A stretch of 64,000 nucleotides of DNA from Bog-473 sp963800725 (GCA_963800725.1 CAWDCE010000008.1:62001-126000); one strand, 5' to 3'. Counted from the first letter of the stretch, positions 1 to 8,633 are shown. The notes: generated from the letters alone by a model not told the origin. Program-made: numbers and translations.

Positions 1-152
1 GGGCCTTTGGCGAGGTCGATCGGCTGGCCACCGAGCTCGGTTTGGCGGAGCGCTCGATGGGAATGAGCGATGACCTCGAGTTGGCGGTGACCCATGGATC
101 GACAATGGTGCGCATCGGGCGTGCCCTCTTCGGCGAGCGATCCCGGGGTTAA
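1..152 (+). CDS. YggS-family PLP homeostasis protein, C-terminal end
   Basis: Only the last 49 or so codons are present; the gene enters from the left edge and stops with TAA at 150-152. The visible protein contains SMGMSDDLELAV and a VRIGRALFGER ending. In the YggS/PROSC family these form the C-terminal signature (MSMGMSxDxxxAI, then TxVRIGxxIFG). These proteins bind pyridoxal phosphate and help balance its cellular pool. A position just before sepF is the usual one in actinobacteria and Firmicutes. Family is clear from the motif; nothing can be said about the missing part. Confidence 0.85.
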   Translation, partial: AFGEVDRLATELGLAERSMGMSDDLELAVTHGSTMVRIGRALFGERSRG

Positions 153-214
153 TCGCTTGAGTCCAGCCCGCCCCCTTGGGCAGGCACTACGCTAAGAGCG
201 GAACAGGAGAAGGT

Positions 215-792
215 ATGGCGCCGTCGTTCATGAAGAAAACCATGGTCTACCTCGGTCTACTCGATGACGAGTATGACGAGTACGACAACCTCGAAGATCG
301 GGCTCCCGCGGGTTTTCCACCACCACCAGGGTCGATTCGGGGCCGAGTCAGGCCGAACCGGCCGACGAGTACGCCGGCGGGATGAGCCGTATCCGCACCA
401 TTCCACGCGAATCGGCGGTGCCCGCCAGCTCGCGGCCCCAACCTGCCGCGCCGGCGGCCCCGAGGTCTTCTTCGGTGCGGCCGGTGCCCGTCGACACCGC
501 CATCCCGGGGACGCCCCAGGCCCGGGTCCACGTGGTGGCCCCGGCGCGATTCGGTGACGCCAAGGAGATCGCGGACCGCCTCAAGGACAACCGGCCGGTC
601 ATCGTGAACCTCCAGGTGGCCGATCGCGACTTGCAACGCCGAATGATCGATTTCTGCAGCGGCGTCACCTACGCGCTGAGCGGCGAGATGGAAAAAGTGG
701 CCGACCAGGTCTTCTTGTTGGCCCCGACCAACGTGAAGGTCTCAGAAGAAGAGCGCCAACGCCTCGTCGAGCGCGGCTTCGGGCGTGAGTGA
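215..792 (+). CDS. sepF: SepF cell division protein (one apparent frameshift)
   Basis: SepF polymerises on the membrane and anchors FtsZ at the division site. The N-terminus reads MAPSFMKKTMVYLGLLDDEY, the amphipathic membrane-binding helix followed by an acidic stretch typical of SepF. The C-terminal half carries the SepF core (ARFGDAKEIADRLKDNRPVIVNL, here split as ARFGDAKEIADRL and DNRPVIVNL, then FCSGVTYALSG and VFLLAP). The two parts lie in different frames; about one base is missing between 277 and 330. Adding it gives 192 residues, a normal length. ATG at 215 is preceded by AGGAGAAGG. Neighbours yggS, yggT and divIVA support the call. The break is probably a sequencing error. Confidence 0.9.
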
Positions 793-813
793 GTCAAGTA
801 CTCTCCACACTTA

Positions 814-1080
814 GTGCACCTCACAATCCTGGCCAACGCCGTCGAGCTGTACCTCGTCTTGATCATGTTCCCCATGGCGTTGCTCAGCTGGTTTCGTATC
901 AACCCGAGTTCCACTCTCGGGCACGTACAACGGTTCCTCTTCCGGGCGACCGAACCCCTCTTGGCCCCCGTCCGGCGCATCATCCGACCGATGGGCGGCC
1001 TCGACATCTCCTTCTTGGTGGTGTTCTTGGTGCTCCAGTTCATCGTGATCCCCCTCCTCGGCGGACAGACGATCGTCTAA
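814..1080 (+). CDS. YggT family membrane protein
   Basis: This 88-residue protein has two hydrophobic membrane segments, about residues 2-22 and 66-86, flanking a short loop with PLLAPVRRIIRP. That proline/arginine loop is the YggT-family signature. YggT proteins are small integral membrane proteins encoded between sepF and divIVA; they have been linked to osmotic tolerance and cell-envelope growth, but the mechanism is unsettled. The GTG start at 814 was chosen because it puts a hydrophobic helix at the N-terminus. Spacing to sepF is 21 bases, so co-transcription is likely. Confidence 0.88.
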   Translation: MHLTILANAVELYLVLIMFPMALLSWFRINPSSTLGHVQRFLFRATEPLLAPVRRIIRPMGGLDISFLVVFLVLQFIVIPLLGGQTIV

Positions 1081-1120
1081 CTTCAAAACACCCAAGAGTG
1101 GATGGGTAGACTCGGGCTCC

Positions 1121-1855
1121 ATGGACAATTCGCAATCCGCCTCATCCACCCTCGACACGCTGCGAACGGTCGAGTTCCGCCTCGGGCTCAAGGGCTACAA
1201 CGTCGATGAGGTCGATGAGTACCTCGACAAGGCGGCCCAAGAAGCCGAAGCGCTCCAAGAACACGTCCGTCAGCTCAACGAGCGCCTGCGTCAGGCCAGC
1301 GAGCGGATCGCCCAGCTCGAATCCGAAAAGCGCAGCGAGCCCCCCGAAACCCAGGCCGTCCCGGTCGCCGCCCCCGTGGCCGCAGCCGTCGCCGCGCCCG
1401 ACCCGGTCGAGGCCGCCGTCGGCGACGAGACGCTGCAGCGCACCTTGTTGCTCGCCCAGCGCTTCGTCGACCAGACCAAGCGCGAGAGCGAAGCTGAAGC
1501 CGCCGCCATCGTGGCGCGAGCCCAGCAGCAAGCAGCTGAGCTGCACACCCAGGCCGAGCAGGATCTGCGTGAAGACGTCGCCCGTCTCGAGGCGAGCCGG
1601 TCACAACTCGCCGCCGACGTCGAGAGCATGGCCCGTCACCTCGAATCCGAGCGCAACAGGCTCCGCGGCGCGTTGGCCGAGATCTTGAAGTGGGTTGACG
1701 AGAACGTCCAGCCGGCCAATTCGCTCATGGGGGTGCGACCCAAGTCAAGCGTCGGGGGCGGCCCTGCACCCGCCGCAGCGATTGGCGCGAACGACCCCGC
1801 CCCTACACTCAACCTGCAAAACGCTACGGACAGCGGAGCGGCGGGGACCAGTTAA
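1121..1855 (+). CDS. DivIVA/Wag31 family cell-pole protein
   Basis: A 244-residue protein with an N-terminal DivIVA domain (about residues 12-50: VEFRLGLKGYNVDEVDEYLD) that binds curved membrane, followed by a long coiled coil rich in A, E, Q and R (about 40-75 and 105-195). An alanine/proline/valine linker separates the coils and the tail is glycine/alanine rich. DivIVA proteins mark cell poles and septa and, in actinobacteria, direct polar growth. The position downstream of sepF and yggT is the standard one. ATG at 1121 is the first start before the domain. Which actinobacterial subtype it is cannot be told from sequence alone. Confidence 0.9.
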   Translation: MDNSQSASSTLDTLRTVEFRLGLKGYNVDEVDEYLDKAAQEAEALQEHVRQLNERLRQASERIAQLESEKRSEPPETQAVPVAAPVAAAVAAPDPVEAAVGDETLQRTLLLAQRFVDQTKRESEAEAAAIVARAQQQAAELHTQAEQDLREDVARLEASRSQLAADVESMARHLESERNRLRGALAEILKWVDENVQPANSLMGVRPKSSVGGGPAPAAAIGANDPAPTLNLQNATDSGAAGTS

Positions 1856-1986
1856 TCCGCGGTAAGTCGTTTCCACAGCCGGGGTGCTATTGCCCCTGGT
1901 GAATGCGGTCCGCTATCGTCACCCGCTCACTCGGCGCGCTTGTCGTTGGGGAACCGGTCATAGGTGTGGCCGCGAAGGAGGACACG

Positions 1987-2784
1987 ATGAGCCCAGCGAG
2001 CAAGGCGACTGCCGCCAAAACCAAGTCACCCCAAGCGCGTCCCGCCGCCAAGAAGTCCTCGGCGAAGAAGCCCACTCCCGCTCCCAAGAAGGCTGCCCCG
2101 ACGGCCAAGAAAGCAGTAATGACCAAGAAGAGCTCATCGGTCTCGAAGAAGACCACCTCGGCCGCCAAGAAGACCGCCCCGGCGTCGAAGAAGGCACCAG
2201 CGGCCAAGACGGCTGCCGCCAAGAAGGCACCGGCGACCAAGAAGGTGGCGGCCAAGGCCGCACCCGAGAAGAAGGCGCCGGCCAAGAAGGCGCCCGCCGC
2301 CAAGAAGGTGGCGGCCAAGGCACCGGCCCCGGCCCCCGAGCGTCCGGTCAAGACGCTCGGTGCCAAGCCCAAGCCTGCCCCGCCGACGCGGCCCAAGACC
2401 GGCCCCTACGCCAAAGAGACCAAGTTCTTAGATGAGCAGATCGAGTTGCTCAACATCGAGCGTGGCATCTATCAAGAGCAGGCGACTTCCTTGCGCGCCG
2501 AGGCCGACTCGCTCGCCCTCGAGCGCGAGCCCGGTGACGTGCAGTTCGACGAGGAGTCGGGCGAAGGCGGCACCGTGACGGTGGACCGGGAGCGCAACCT
2601 CGCCCTCTCGGGGCAGGCGGCGCTCGCGGTCGAAGAGATCGACTTCGCCCTGGCCCGGGTGGCCGACAAGACCTACGGCTACTGCGAGCGGTGCTTCCAG
2701 CCAATCCCCAAGCCCCGGCTGCGGGCCCTGCCGTACGCACGACTCTGTGTGGCCTGCAAAAGCGGGGGACTGTCGCGGCGCTGA
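1987..2784 (+). CDS. DksA/TraR zinc-finger protein with histone H1-like lysine-rich tail
   Basis: The protein (265 residues) has two parts. Residues 1-130 are almost entirely K, A, P, S and T in AAKK/PAKKAPA repeats, like the tail of histone H1. Residues 140-265 form a coiled coil and a DksA/TraR zinc finger with CERC and CVAC (Cys4, separated by 18 residues). The same architecture is known in Streptomyces nucleoid-associated DksA-like proteins, so binding to DNA through the tail is a fair inference. The start at ATG 1987 has a good AAGGAGG; upstream GTG/ATG codons in frame lack one. The gene ends just upstream of lspA. A direct RNA-polymerase role is unproven: the acidic coiled-coil tip of true DksA is not evident. 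Confidence 0.85.
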   Translation: MSPASKATAAKTKSPQARPAAKKSSAKKPTPAPKKAAPTAKKAVMTKKSSSVSKKTTSAAKKTAPASKKAPAAKTAAAKKAPATKKVAAKAAPEKKAPAKKAPAAKKVAAKAPAPAPERPVKTLGAKPKPAPPTRPKTGPYAKETKFLDEQIELLNIERGIYQEQATSLRAEADSLALEREPGDVQFDEESGEGGTVTVDRERNLALSGQAALAVEEIDFALARVADKTYGYCERCFQPIPKPRLRALPYARLCVACKSGGLSRR

Positions 2785-2807
2785 GTCGGGTCGGACCCCG
2801 GCGCCTC

Positions 2808-3254
2808 GTGGCGCTGGCCTACGGGATCGCCGTGGTGGTCTTGGTGGCCGACCGGGTCACCACCTCGCTCGCACGCTCGCACATTCACGGCGTGACCCAC
2901 GTCTTTGGACCCTTCGGGTTCGCGCTGTCCTACAACTCGGGCTTTGCCTTCAGCCTCTTTCGCGGCCGAGCGACCCTGATCACGATCCTGCTCTCGGTGG
3001 CGGTGGTGCTGCTGGCGCTCGCGGTGGCCCGGGTGCGCACCGTGCCCCAGGCCATTGGTGGCGGGCTGATTTTGGGCGGGGCGGCGGGAAATCTGAGCGA
3101 GCGGCTCTTCAGCGACCATCATGGCAACGTGGCTGACTTCATCACCTTGAGCCACTGGCCCACCTTCAATCTGGCCGACGCCTGCGTCACGCTCGGGGTC
3201 ATTGTGCTCGCCGTCGCCATCGTCGGCGGGGGCGCGAGGTCAGCGGCGAGATGA
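2808..3254 (+). CDS. lspA: Lipoprotein signal peptidase (signal peptidase II)
   Basis: LspA cleaves the signal peptide of diacylglyceryl-modified prolipoproteins in the membrane. Four hydrophobic segments are visible. Family motifs are present: VADR near the N-terminus, NSGFAFSLF, GGAAGNLSERL, VADFI and FNLADACVTLG. The two catalytic aspartates are the D of VADFI and the D of FNLAD. The usual NLxDR is NLSER here, a D to E change. The frame is open well upstream and overlaps the preceding gene; GTG 2808 is my choice because it gives a 148-residue protein beginning at the first membrane helix. It overlaps the next gene by ATGA. Confidence 0.88.
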   Translation: MALAYGIAVVVLVADRVTTSLARSHIHGVTHVFGPFGFALSYNSGFAFSLFRGRATLITILLSVAVVLLALAVARVRTVPQAIGGGLILGGAAGNLSERLFSDHHGNVADFITLSHWPTFNLADACVTLGVIVLAVAIVGGGARSAAR

Positions 3255-4189
3255 GCGAGCCCCTCGAGGTCGAGGTGCCCGCCCTCTTGGACGGGGTCCG
3301 GCTCGACCGCGGCGTGGCCATGTTGGCCGACGTGTCGCGCCGCGCCGCCGCCGAATTGATCACCAGAGGCGAGGTGGCGGTCGACGGGGTGGTGGTCAAT
3401 GTGGTGCGCGAAGCGCTGCGCCAAGGGTCCGTGATCACCATCGCGCTCAGCACGGACACCCAAGCGGTCGTCGGGGCTGAGCCCGAGGTCGCCTTCGACG
3501 TCGTCTTCTCCGACGACGCGGTCATCGTGATCGACAAGCCGGCCGGCCTCGTGGTGCACCCCGGTGCCGGCAATCACGACGGGACCCTGGTCGGCGGGCT
3601 CTTGGCCCGGTTCCCCGATCTCGCCGAGTTGTCGGCGGTCGGGGTCTGTTCGCCAGAGCGGCCCGGCATTGTCCACCGGCTCGACAAGGGCACCTCGGGG
3701 CTCATGGTGGTGGCGCGGACGCAAGAGGCCTATGGCGCCCTTGTGGCCCAGTTGGCCGATCGCAGCGTGGCGCGCCGGTACCTCGCCCTTCTCGAGGGCA
3801 CGGTCGGCGACGACCGCGGCGAGGTCGATGCGCCGATCGGGCGATCAGCCCGCACCCCCACCAAAATGGCCATCTCGTCGAGCGGGCGGCCGGCCCGCAC
3901 CGCCTACACCGTGCGCGAGCGGCGACACCGGCCTCGAGACCTCACCTTGGTCGAACTCAGCCTGCACAGCGGGCGGACCCACCAGATCAGGGTCCACATG
4001 GCCGCCATTGGACACCCGGTGGTCGGCGACGCCCGCTACGGCGCACCCGAGCGGGACCTAGGAGCCGGGCGGTTCTTCCTGCATGCCTACGCGCTGGCGT
4101 TCGATCACCCGACGAGCCACGAACGCGTCGAGTTCAGCGCCGCACTGCCCGACGACCTGGCCAACTTTCTCGAGCGCACCGCCGACTGA
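3251..4189 (+). CDS. RluD-type large-subunit pseudouridine synthase
   Basis: A 312-residue RluA/RluD-family enzyme that converts specific 23S rRNA uridines to pseudouridine. An N-terminal S4-like RNA-binding region (about 12-75) contains RLDRGVA and SRRAAAELITRGEV. The catalytic motif GIVHRLDKGTSGL (about 139-151) contains the essential aspartate. Later motifs RTHQIRVHMA and HPVVGDARYG are also typical. It overlaps lspA by four bases, the common actinobacterial lspA-rluD pairing. The precise target site cannot be read from sequence. Confidence 0.92.
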   Translation: MSEPLEVEVPALLDGVRLDRGVAMLADVSRRAAAELITRGEVAVDGVVVNVVREALRQGSVITIALSTDTQAVVGAEPEVAFDVVFSDDAVIVIDKPAGLVVHPGAGNHDGTLVGGLLARFPDLAELSAVGVCSPERPGIVHRLDKGTSGLMVVARTQEAYGALVAQLADRSVARRYLALLEGTVGDDRGEVDAPIGRSARTPTKMAISSSGRPARTAYTVRERRHRPRDLTLVELSLHSGRTHQIRVHMAAIGHPVVGDARYGAPERDLGAGRFFLHAYALAFDHPTSHERVEFSAALPDDLANFLERTAD

Positions 4190-4221
4190 TCGGGTCTCGA
4201 CCCCGGCCCTTTCGGTGGCGT

Positions 4222-5058
4222 TCAGGCGGCCTGGTGGACGCCGAGCACGTCGGCATCGAATGAGAGGGCAGCAAGGGCCTCTTCTTCGGCCCGTCGCACC
4301 CGTCGCACGCCGACCCCGAGTCGTTCGGCCGTCGACTGCAACGACGCCGGGGAGTCTCCCCCGAAGCCGAAGCGCAGTCGCAAGACGTCACGTTGGAGGT
4401 CGGGGAGCTTCTCGACGGCCTCGCGCACCCGGTCATAGACCATTGTCTGCTCGACATCGGCCACGAAATCAGACGAGTCCGGTGCCACCAACTCACCGAG
4501 CGTGGTCGCCGATTCAGAAGCAGCCGGCTGGTCGAGTGACGCCGTCACCCTGGCCACGTCCTCGAGTGAGTGCCGCTCGTCGGCCGTCATGCCGGTCGCC
4601 TCTGTCAGCTCCTCGTCGGTCGGGGTCCGGCCGAGGGAGTTGGCCAGTTCGGCCTTGGTCAGTTCGAGGCGTTGGATCTGCTCACCGACTTCGAGCGGGA
4701 TGCGGATGGTGCGTCCGTGCTGCTGGACGGCCCGTTGGAGGGCCTGGCGGATCCACCACGTGGCATAGGTCGAGAATCGGAATCCCCGCTCCCAGTCGAA
4801 CTTGTCGACGGCACGCATCAAGCCGAATGATCCCTCTTGGACCAGGTCGGCCATGTCCACGCCCCGGTCTTGGTACCGCCTGGCCCAGTGGACCACCAGG
4901 CGCAAGTTGGCCGCGACCATCTGCTTGCGTGCCGCCTCGTCTCCGGCTGCGACCCGTTTGGCCAGTTCAACTTGCTGCTCGTGGTCGGGCATGGGGAACT
5001 GATCGAGGTCACGCAACATCAGTCCCAAGGTGTCGGCCGTGCTCACCGCGCTCTTCAT
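4222..5058 (-). CDS. RNA polymerase sigma factor, sigma-70 family (group 2-like)
   Basis: The 278-residue protein has the SigA-like core. Region 1.2/2 includes ANLRLVVHWARRY, DLVQEGSFGLMRAVDKFD and RFSTYATWWIRQAL. Region 3 follows (IRIPLEVGEQIQ, GRTPTDEEL), then region 4 (LPDLQRDVLRLRFGF and a helix-turn-helix near STAERLGVGVRRVRR). It lacks the long N-terminal region 1.1, which suggests a non-primary, group 2-type factor rather than the housekeeping sigma. ATG 5058 is preferred: GGGAGAG lies upstream and homologous sequence begins there; the frame stays open further upstream. It is transcribed away from the phosphatase gene and converges on rluD. Confidence 0.88.
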   Translation of the reverse strand: MKSAVSTADTLGLMLRDLDQFPMPDHEQQVELAKRVAAGDEAARKQMVAANLRLVVHWARRYQDRGVDMADLVQEGSFGLMRAVDKFDWERGFRFSTYATWWIRQALQRAVQQHGRTIRIPLEVGEQIQRLELTKAELANSLGRTPTDEELTEATGMTADERHSLEDVARVTASLDQPAASESATTLGELVAPDSSDFVADVEQTMVYDRVREAVEKLPDLQRDVLRLRFGFGGDSPASLQSTAERLGVGVRRVRRAEEEALAALSFDADVLGVHQAA

Positions 5059-5217
5059 CGCTTCTCTCCCGACGCTCTTCGCTCTACTCTCATTCGTACC
5101 CCGATTGCTCAGGGATGAATCTGACCCGTACAACACCGCAATTGGCCGCATCATTCCATCTCGGTGTTCGGACCCTTCAAGTTGCACCACCGGCCGGGTC
5201 GTGGTCACCTTTGCCCC

Positions 5218-5793
5218 ATGCCTCACCGCCTCTTTTTGCTGCGTCATGGTCCGACGGAATGGTCCGAATCGGGTCAACACACCGGACGCACCGATATTCC
5301 CCTGCTCGACCAGGGCCGCGAGCGGGCCAAACTTGCAGGTCAGCTGCTTCGCGGCGTCGATTTTGCCCAGGTCCTGACCAGCCCGTTGCAACGGGCGGCG
5401 GAGACCTGTGCCCTGGCCGGATTCAACGGTGAAATCGAGCCTGATCTGGTCGAATGGGACTACGGCGAGTACGAAGGTTTGACGACGCCGCAGATCCAGG
5501 CCGAGCACCCCGGATGGAGCCTGTGGAGCCACGGTGTGGAGGCGGGGGAGCGCGCTGCCGAAGTCGGCCGCCGGGCCGATCGGGTCATCGAGCGGGCGCG
5601 CTCGGCCAGCGGGGACACACTGTTAGTGGCACACGGGCACGTGCTGCGAGTCCTGACCGCCCGCTGGCTCGGCCTTCCGCCGGCCGGGGGGCGCCTCTTC
5701 TACTTGGGCCCAGCCGCCGTCAGCGTCTTGGCCCATGAGCGCGAGGACCCCGTGATCGAGGTCTGGAATCGCACCGAAGGTGAGCTCAGCTAA
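5218..5793 (+). CDS. Histidine phosphatase family protein
   Basis: A 191-residue branch-1 histidine phosphatase (phosphoglycerate-mutase-like). The catalytic motif LLRHGPTEW (residues 6-14) carries the phosphorylated histidine. SSPLQRA-type TSPLQRAAET follows, then EWDYGEYEG and LLVAHGHVLR with the second catalytic histidine. Members dephosphorylate sugars, nucleotide derivatives or cofactor precursors; the substrate here is unknown. ATG 5218 puts the RHG motif at the N-terminus as usual. The upstream 159 bases are shared with the divergent sigma-factor gene. Its stop lies four bases from the end of the convergent Rrf2 gene. Confidence 0.88.
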   Translation: MPHRLFLLRHGPTEWSESGQHTGRTDIPLLDQGRERAKLAGQLLRGVDFAQVLTSPLQRAAETCALAGFNGEIEPDLVEWDYGEYEGLTTPQIQAEHPGWSLWSHGVEAGERAAEVGRRADRVIERARSASGDTLLVAHGHVLRVLTARWLGLPPAGGRLFYLGPAAVSVLAHEREDPVIEVWNRTEGELS

Positions 5794-5797
5794 GGAG

Positions 5798-6235
5798 TTA
5801 GCTGACCGTTTCGACCACGTTGCCCCTGGCCCGGGCGACCATGTCGGCCAGCGTGAAGGAAGACAGATGGCTCCGCATGGTCTCGCCGACATCGGCCCAG
5901 ACCGCCAGCAACACGCATTGCCCCTCGTGGTCGCATGCACCGTCGGCGTGCGGTTCACCGAAGTCTCCCGCAGCGATAGGCCCATCGACGGCCGAGACGA
6001 TCTGGGCCAAGGTGATGTCGCCGGGTTCGCGGGCCAAGACGTAGCCCCCTCCGACCCCGCGCTTAGAGCGCACCAGTCCGGCGCCCTTGAGGGCCAAGAG
6101 GATCTGTTCGAGGTAGGGCTGGGGGAGGGCGGTGCGCTCTGCGATGTCGCGGACCGAGGTGGGGGTTTCGGCCCCGTGCAGCGCGAGTGACAACAACGCC
6201 CTACAGGCATAGTCCCCGCGCGTCGATACCCTCAC
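5798..6235 (-). CDS. Rrf2 family transcriptional regulator
   Basis: A 145-residue Rrf2-type winged helix regulator starting RVSTRGDYACRAL. The helix-turn-helix (TSVRDIAERTALPQPYLEQIL) and the wing (LVRSKRGVGGGYVLARE, split here as LVRSKRG and GGGYVLARE) are clear. IscR and relatives bind an Fe-S cluster through three cysteines near residue 95-105; here CDHEGQC supplies two cysteines, so cluster binding is possible but atypical. GTG 6235 is the start. It is divergent from the phosphodiesterase gene 64 bases away, which it might regulate, but nothing in the sequence proves that. Confidence 0.88.
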   Translation of the reverse strand: MRVSTRGDYACRALLSLALHGAETPTSVRDIAERTALPQPYLEQILLALKGAGLVRSKRGVGGGYVLAREPGDITLAQIVSAVDGPIAAGDFGEPHADGACDHEGQCVLLAVWADVGETMRSHLSSFTLADMVARARGNVVETVS

Positions 6236-6299
6236 GGCTCGATGTTACCGGGAGAAGTGCCCTCTGCAGTGAGTTTGGCGGGTCTAAGGTTGTTCCCCC

Positions 6300-7429
6300 G
6301 TGACTCGTGCCGAGCCCCCTGAGCCGCTTGTGCCCGATTTCGCGGGCGCGTGCCTGACCGGGGTTGTCCCTGGCCTGGTCGGCTCCCTCTTTCGCGAAGA
6401 CCCCCTTCCGGCGTGGATGCCCAACACTGTGGCCGGGGCCACCCAGGTGGTCCTCTTGGTCCTCGACGGCCTCGGCTACGAGCAACTGGCCGAGCGGGCA
6501 TCGTTGGCCCCAACGCTGAACTCGGGCTCGGGCGGCGCGATCACCTCGGTGGCGCCGAGTACCACGGCGTGTGCGCTGACCTCGTTGGCGACGGGCTGCG
6601 CCCCGGCCGCACACGGCCTGGTCGGATACCGCTTCGCGCTCGGCGGCGAGATCATGAACGTCTTGGCTTGGACGCTCGGCGGGATCGACGCCCGCATGAA
6701 GATCCCCACTTCGCAGCTCCAACCTTGCCCGTCGTTCCCCGGTGCCGACGAGGCGGTGCCGGTGGTGACCCGTTATGACTACGGCCCGACGGGGTTCTCG
6801 GCCGCCCACCTGGGCGACGCCGAGCTCCACCGCTGGTATACGCCGGCGGGCCTCATCACCGGGGTGCGCAGCTTGCTCGGTTCGGGCGCACGCTTCATCT
6901 ATGCCTATTACGAAGGCATCGACAAGGTCGCGCACGCCAAGGGCCTCGGTGAGTACTACAACGATGAACTGGTGGCGGTGGACCGAATGGTCGCCGACGT
7001 CTTGGAGGCGCTGCCCCAAGGGGCGGTTCTCGTGGTGACGGCGGATCACGGACAGGTCCAGGTGGGGCGCGAAGGCGAGCTTCTCGGTCCCGACATCATG
7101 AATGCGGTGACCCTCTTGAGCGGCGAGGGCCGCTTCCGCTGGCTCCACGCGCGCCCGGGGGCCCAAGGCGACCTCGTGGCGGCTGCCACCGAATCGTTCT
7201 CGCACCTCGCCTGGGTGCGCACCCGCGAGCAGCTCATTGGCGACGGGTGGCTCGGGGGGTGCCCTCGGCCCATGTGGCGGCCCGGCTCGGAGACGTGGTC
7301 CTCATGCCATTTCGCGACACGGCGTTCTTGGATCCCGCCGACACCGGCGAACTCCGTCTCGAAGCCCGTCACGGGTCGCTGACCTCGGCTGAGATGTTGG
7401 TTCCCCTGCTCAGTTGGCCCTCATCGTAA
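6300..7429 (+). CDS. Type I phosphodiesterase / nucleotide pyrophosphatase (one apparent frameshift)
   Basis: The protein belongs to the alkaline phosphatase superfamily. Metal-site motifs are seen: VVLLVLDGLGYEQL (first aspartate), SVAPSTTACALTSLATG (nucleophile threonine in PSTT), YEGIDKVAHAKG and VVVTADHGQVQ. The C-terminal 56 codons (from about 7253) are in another frame: a base appears to be missing in the G6 run at 7253-7258. Adding it gives 376 residues ending in LLSWPSS. These enzymes hydrolyse phosphodiester or pyrophosphate bonds in nucleotides and related compounds; the substrate is unknown. Start is GTG 6300. Confidence 0.85.
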
Positions 7430-7459
7430 CCAGGGGGCCGCGAATGGCAGGATGGGGAG

Positions 7460-7948
7460 ATGGCCGACGAAGCGACATCGATCACACCTGACGAAGTGCT
7501 GGGCGCGTCCGGTGACGGGACTGCTCCTGAGACCTCCCCCGAGCCGCGTGAATCGATCAATGAGCCCGCCCGGGTGCTGCGCATTGGATCGATGGTCAAG
7601 ACGCTCCTCGACGAGGTGCGCCAGGCCCCCCTCGACGAGAAGAGCCGGATCCGTTTGCGCGAGATCTACGAGCAGTCGATCCATGATCTCGCCGAGGGGC
7701 TCTCGCCCGACCTGGCGGCCGAACTCGACCGGATGGCCCTCCCCTTCGACGATGACGCGCCGAGTGAATCCGAACTGCGCATCGCCCAGGCCCAGTTGGT
7801 GGGCTGGCTCGAGGGGCTTTTCCACGGCATCCAGGCCACGCTCATGTCCCAGCAAATGGCGGCCCGGTCCCAGCTCGAAGAGATGCGCCAACGCGGGTTG
7901 CCCGGGGCGGGGGACACCACGGTGCCGCGCTCGGGTGCCTACCTCTAA
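7460..7948 (+). CDS. bpa: Bacterial proteasome activator (Bpa/PafE family)
   Basis: This 162-residue protein matches the Bpa/PafE (former DUF2587) family: a helical core (RVLRIGSMVKTLLDEVRQAP, DEKSRIRLREIYEQSI, LSPDLAAELDRM) and a C-terminal tail ending GAYL. In mycobacterial PafE the tail ends GQYL and docks into the proteasome alpha ring to open the gate without ATP. The tyrosine and leucine needed for that are kept here. It implies the organism has a 20S proteasome, though no prcA or prcB is in this window. ATG 7460 has GGGGAG upstream. Confidence 0.87.
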   Translation: MADEATSITPDEVLGASGDGTAPETSPEPRESINEPARVLRIGSMVKTLLDEVRQAPLDEKSRIRLREIYEQSIHDLAEGLSPDLAAELDRMALPFDDDAPSESELRIAQAQLVGWLEGLFHGIQATLMSQQMAARSQLEEMRQRGLPGAGDTTVPRSGAYL

Positions 7949-7994
7949 TCAAAGGAGCAGTGCGCCATGGTTCGACGACTTGAAAGAGGGGAAC

Positions 7995-8633
7995 ATGACT
8001 GAGGTCCCGCCCGACGCCGGTCCGCCCGGATTCCCGGGCGACGGGACCACCCCCGCACCCGCGCCGCCACCGATGCCTCCGCCCGCGCCGCCGTCATACC
8101 CGCCGCCCCCACCTGGCGGCTATCCGCCCCCAATGCCCGCGTACCAATCAGGTCAGGTAGGGGATCGCCCGCCCTACGCCAGCTGGATTCTGCGGGTCGG
8201 CGGCTACGTGATCGACGGGGTGATCTTCGCCGTCCTCAATTCGGTGATCGAGGCGATCTTCCGCAGCAACAACACGCTGGCGTGGCATCACGTCATGATC
8301 CGCAACGGAGTCGTCCATCATCAGCGTGTGTCTTTCTTGGCGCTCGGGCTCTCTGCGGTGCTCTTCGTGGTCTATTGCACGGTGCTGGTCGGCTCCCCGA
8401 GGGGCCAGACAGTCGGGATGATGGCCGTCGGGGCCAAAGCGGTGCGAGACGCGACCTACGACACGGTCGGCTACGCCAAGGCATTTTGGCGTTCGGTGCT
8501 CCAGCTCCTGATGGCATGGACACTGATCCTCGGCGTGCTCGACCTGTTCTGGCCGCTGTGGGACAAGAAGATCCAGACCTTGCACGACAAGGCGGTCGGC
8601 ACGGTCGTCTTGCGGACACGCAACCAAGGGTAA
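7995..8633 (+). CDS. RDD family membrane protein with proline-rich N-terminus
   Basis: The protein has 212 residues. The first 55 are extremely rich in proline and glycine (PPPPPGGYPPPMPAY-like). The RDD domain follows with three or four membrane segments: SWILRVGGYVIDGVIFAVL, LALGLSAVLFVVYCTVL and LLMAWTLILGVLDLFW. Conserved elements include RVGGYVIDG (R and D of the RDD core), GQTVGMMAVG and LHDKAVGTVV. RDD proteins are membrane proteins of varied or unknown function. ATG 7995 is preceded by GAGGGGA. The proline-rich tail is common in actinobacterial members. Confidence 0.85.
   Translation: MTEVPPDAGPPGFPGDGTTPAPAPPPMPPPAPPSYPPPPPGGYPPPMPAYQSGQVGDRPPYASWILRVGGYVIDGVIFAVLNSVIEAIFRSNNTLAWHHVMIRNGVVHHQRVSFLALGLSAVLFVVYCTVLVGSPRGQTVGMMAVGAKAVRDATYDTVGYAKAFWRSVLQLLMAWTLILGVLDLFWPLWDKKIQTLHDKAVGTVVLRTRNQG

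Noticed and set aside
1987..2390. DNA-level tandem repeat in the lysine-rich tail gene
   Set aside because: The repetition is of amino-acid composition with varied codons, not a regular DNA repeat unit.
4083..5432. 449-codon open frame on the plus strand opposite the sigma factor
   Set aside because: Its translation is arginine/serine/proline rich and has no motif; it is the antisense shadow of the sigma-70 gene.
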